Shown here in pieces: positions 62,254-64,000 of a stretch of 64,000 nucleotides of DNA. Under the pieces are notes generated by a model. The model was not told the DNA's origin. It did not search any database and saw only the letters and a program-made list of their open reading frames with translations. Position 1 is the stretch's first letter; the number at the start of each line of letters is the position of its first letter. The stretch is from Actinobacillus vicugnae (GTDB taxonomy: Bacteria > Pseudomonadota > Gammaproteobacteria > Enterobacterales > Pasteurellaceae), in assembly GCF_901687125.1 (NCBI RefSeq), contig NZ_CABFJY010000011.1, forward strand, positions 62,001-126,000, given 5' to 3'. A program made the position numbers and the translations under genes.

Positions 62254-62284
62254 AAAAAAGCCACCTTTTTTTATTTAGGTGGCT
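62254..62284 (-). terminator. terminator or attenuator after the tail tube gene
   Basis: GCCACCT (62260-62266) and AGGTGGC (62277-62283) pair; the minus strand then reads TTTTTTATT. It lies directly between the tail tube and chaperone genes. Confidence 0.8.
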
Positions 62285-62294
62285 TTCTATCCAA

Positions 62295-62945
62295 TTATGC
62301 TGTAATTAATAAATAATCACGTGTTGATTTTTTAATTTTGACGTTACTGTCAAACTTCGCTAATACTTCACCGCTGAAACCTGCTGATGTCTGAATAAAG
62401 CCTGAACCATATAAAGCGCCTTCTTTATTTGGAAATACGCATTTATAAGGAAAAGTTTCTTTGTTGTAAAATTTGCCACGAAGTACGGATTGCATTTTAT
62501 CGCTAGGCTTATAATAGAATTTGAAGTTTAAAGCACCAAATTCAATTTCACCTGGTTCTGTAACTTTTCCTTCGTCGCAAATAGTTGTCACATCTTCTTC
62601 ACCAAGGCTATCTCCCTCACTTTCAATTGAAGTCAATGTGCACCACTGATCGCTATACTGCACTTTGGCAATGGTAGCCTTCGAAAAGTCTTTAGGCAGA
62701 TCAAAACGTTTCCAGCTTACTTCGTCAGCTAACGTAATCAAGCTATCGGCCACGGCTTTAACGGGATAATACCCATCCATACCACCAAGACCACTAATAA
62801 AAATACAATCGCCAGCTACTAAACCAGAGGAAGCAACGGTAATTGTAGGTGTTTCTACAGTACAAGCGGTGATTTTTTTGGTGGCTTCAAGCCCAACACC
62901 GACATAAAATTTTGTGCCTTGAACCGGCGTAGTTTTTTTACTCAT
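62295..62945 (-). CDS. major tail tube protein, V-like
   Basis: A 216-residue structural protein. The pattern (KKTTPVQGTKFYVG at the start, STRDYLLI at the end, and GALNFKFYYKPSDK in the middle) fits siphovirus tube proteins, and the position between U-like and G-like genes is exactly that of lambda V. A USS-like core occurs inside the gene. The ATG overlaps the U-like stop by 8 bases. Confidence 0.75.
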   Translation of the reverse strand: MSKKTTPVQGTKFYVGVGLEATKKITACTVETPTITVASSGLVAGDCIFISGLGGMDGYYPVKAVADSLITLADEVSWKRFDLPKDFSKATIAKVQYSDQWCTLTSIESEGDSLGEEDVTTICDEGKVTEPGEIEFGALNFKFYYKPSDKMQSVLRGKFYNKETFPYKCVFPNKEGALYGSGFIQTSAGFSGEVLAKFDSNVKIKKSTRDYLLITA

Positions 62946-63369
62946 TATTTACCTCTACGGAGTATGTGACATTAAAAGTCATGGTCGCTGTATGCCAACT
63001 AACTTGTTGCGAATCCTGATCATAACTATATTTAGCAAATTGCAGTGTATCTACAACACTCAATATATCTTCATCGCCTGTTAAGCTTTGTAAGATAAAT
63101 TCTGCAAATTTATCTAATTTGGCTTGAGCGTCATTGCCTGATTTAAGATAAATTTGAATATTTAAATCAGCAGATAATTCCATACCACAAAACGATACGG
63201 AATCAGCCATACATTCATCTATAAATACTGCAACTGCTGGTGTATGTTCTTCAAAATCTACAAATGTAGGACGACCATTAAACCACTGCTCAATTGTCAG
63301 TTGTTGATCCTGAAATTTTTTTTGCAAAAATTCTAAGACCTTTTGTCTAACATGATTATTGGCTATCAT
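62938..63369 (-). CDS. minor tail protein, U-like (tail terminator)
   Basis: A 143-residue protein encoded between Z-like and tube genes, the position of lambda U that caps the tail. FVDFEEHTPAVAVFIDE and DLNIQIYLKSGNDAQAKLD are typical of the Phage_tail_U group. It overlaps the Z-like stop as ATGA. Confidence 0.75.
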   Translation of the reverse strand: MIANNHVRQKVLEFLQKKFQDQQLTIEQWFNGRPTFVDFEEHTPAVAVFIDECMADSVSFCGMELSADLNIQIYLKSGNDAQAKLDKFAEFILQSLTGDEDILSVVDTLQFAKYSYDQDSQQVSWHTATMTFNVTYSVEVNNE

Positions 63370-63890
63370 TTCAATGCCACCATTAAATTTTTCGTGAGTT
63401 CGGTTTTAATTTGTTCAGGATAGTTATCAAGCTGTTTCTCGTACGAACTTGTAAGAGGTCTCGCCAACGGAATTTTCACAACATCAATGGAATAGCGCTC
63501 TCTACCACGTCTTTGCATGATATGAGTACGACCAGTCTTGAGTCTTTGAATAAACCCTCTCTTAATAGCATACTTACCAACAATTATCGCGCCTCGCCCG
63601 ACCCACATTCGATTACTTCGATTTTCAAAAAGCCGAATAGCCGGCATATTTGAGCGTATAACTCGAATATTTGCCATTTGGCGGCTTTTATTAGCTTTGG
63701 TGATCTTCGACCGACTGCGAATGGTTTTTTGTGGTACACCAATATCCTTCGCAACCTCTTTTGTTGCGCTAGACATTGCTTTCCGAGCGATGGTATTTAA
63801 CGATCTGCTGACAGCATTTGGCAATTTTTGATTAACAACTCTTTCCAAGTTACGGCTAATTTCGTTTAGCCCCGAAACTTTAACAGTCAT
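63366..63890 (-). CDS. minor tail protein, Z-like
   Basis: A 174-residue basic protein of the prophage minor tail protein Z type, which helps complete tail assembly. The N-terminus (LNEISRNLERVVNQKLPNAVSRSLNTIARKA) and the Arg-rich core (RSRSKITKANKSRQMANIRV) are characteristic. Position before U-like agrees with lambda. Confidence 0.78.
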   Translation of the reverse strand: MTVKVSGLNEISRNLERVVNQKLPNAVSRSLNTIARKAMSSATKEVAKDIGVPQKTIRSRSKITKANKSRQMANIRVIRSNMPAIRLFENRSNRMWVGRGAIIVGKYAIKRGFIQRLKTGRTHIMQRRGRERYSIDVVKIPLARPLTSSYEKQLDNYPEQIKTELTKNLMVALK

Positions 63891-63892
63891 AA

Positions 63893-64000
63893 CTATTCCA
63901 ACCGAACATAGATTAGTCCATCTTCATAATAATAGGACTTCACAAAATACGACTTTACGCCACGTGACACCGTGTCGCCGACACGAGGTTTATAACCAGT
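63893..64000 (-). CDS. head-tail connector-position protein, C-terminal part only
   Basis: The last 35 codons of a gene entering from the right edge (ending SYYYEDGLIYVRLE). Position before Z-like corresponds to lambda FII or a neck protein. Too short to assign a family. Confidence 0.5.
   Translation of the reverse strand, partial: TGYKPRVGDTVSRGVKSYFVKSYYYEDGLIYVRLE

Larger units (their letters stand above)
51115..64000 (-). mobile_element. prophage, left end and tail module (continues past window)
   Basis: All genes from 51299 to 64000 lie on the minus strand and have phage character in lambda-tail order. The left boundary is a 3' tRNA fragment on the minus strand. Uptake sequences, frequent in the chromosome, almost vanish here; I found one core near 62867. 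Overlapping TAATG and ATGA junctions are frequent. Integrase, lysis, replication and head genes are not in view, so completeness cannot be judged. Confidence 0.88.

Overview
This AT-rich window comes from a Pasteurellaceae chromosome. The evidence is the gene content (sdaC-sdaA, mreBCD-rarA, a Hia/YadA-type adhesin, a TonB-receptor/Slam locus) and the many uptake signal sequences (USS). These have the ACAAGCGGTC core typical of the Actinobacillus/Mannheimia/Bibersteinia/H. ducreyi branch, not the AAGTGCGGT core of H. influenzae. I cannot name the species from the window alone.

Layout. 1-1.4 kb: the 3' part of a UDP-glucose dehydrogenase gene, then a short truncated reading frame and a decayed minus-strand gene. 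1.4-6.7 kb: a 1528-residue trimeric autotransporter adhesin with a long structured leader. 6.7-14.6 kb: an envelope operon envC-yibQ-tamA-tamB. 14.7-24.8 kb: housekeeping genes (gpmA, an ArgO-like exporter, udk-dcd, pntAB, trmJ, queF, gmhB, bcp, hemW). 24.8-32.1 kb: a peptide/nickel-type ABC transporter with a CRP-like site upstream, a Tat-type signal on its binding protein and a fused permease-ATPase, followed by a NadB/FrdA-like flavoprotein. 32.1-33.3 kb: a MetE-like methyltransferase. 33.5-34.9 kb: the remains of a Fur-box-controlled TonB-dependent receptor and of a Slam outer-membrane protein. 35.2-39.7 kb: serine uptake and deamination (sdaC, sdaA) and pckA, together a route from serine to pyruvate and gluconeogenic control. 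39.9-51 kb: ftsB-ispD-ispF, a YafJ-type amidotransferase, znuB, rarA, mreDCB, gapA, msrB, leuB and a small lipoprotein.

51.1-64 kb: one end of a prophage with a lambda-like siphovirus tail module on the minus strand. Gene order from the right edge is connector, Z-like, U-like, tail tube, G/GT chaperone with a canonical A-AAA-AAC frameshift site, tape measure, M/L/K-like tip proteins and J-like. After a terminator come two host-surface proteins, one with an SGNH-esterase domain and one LamG-like. The left junction is a 3' fragment of a CAU-anticodon tRNA (most like tRNA-Ile2), which marks the attachment site. Integrase, lysis, replication and head genes must lie beyond 64000.

Most intergenic gaps hold clear intrinsic terminators, several of them built from inverted pairs of USS. 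No CRISPR array, rRNA gene, complete tRNA or insertion sequence was recognised.
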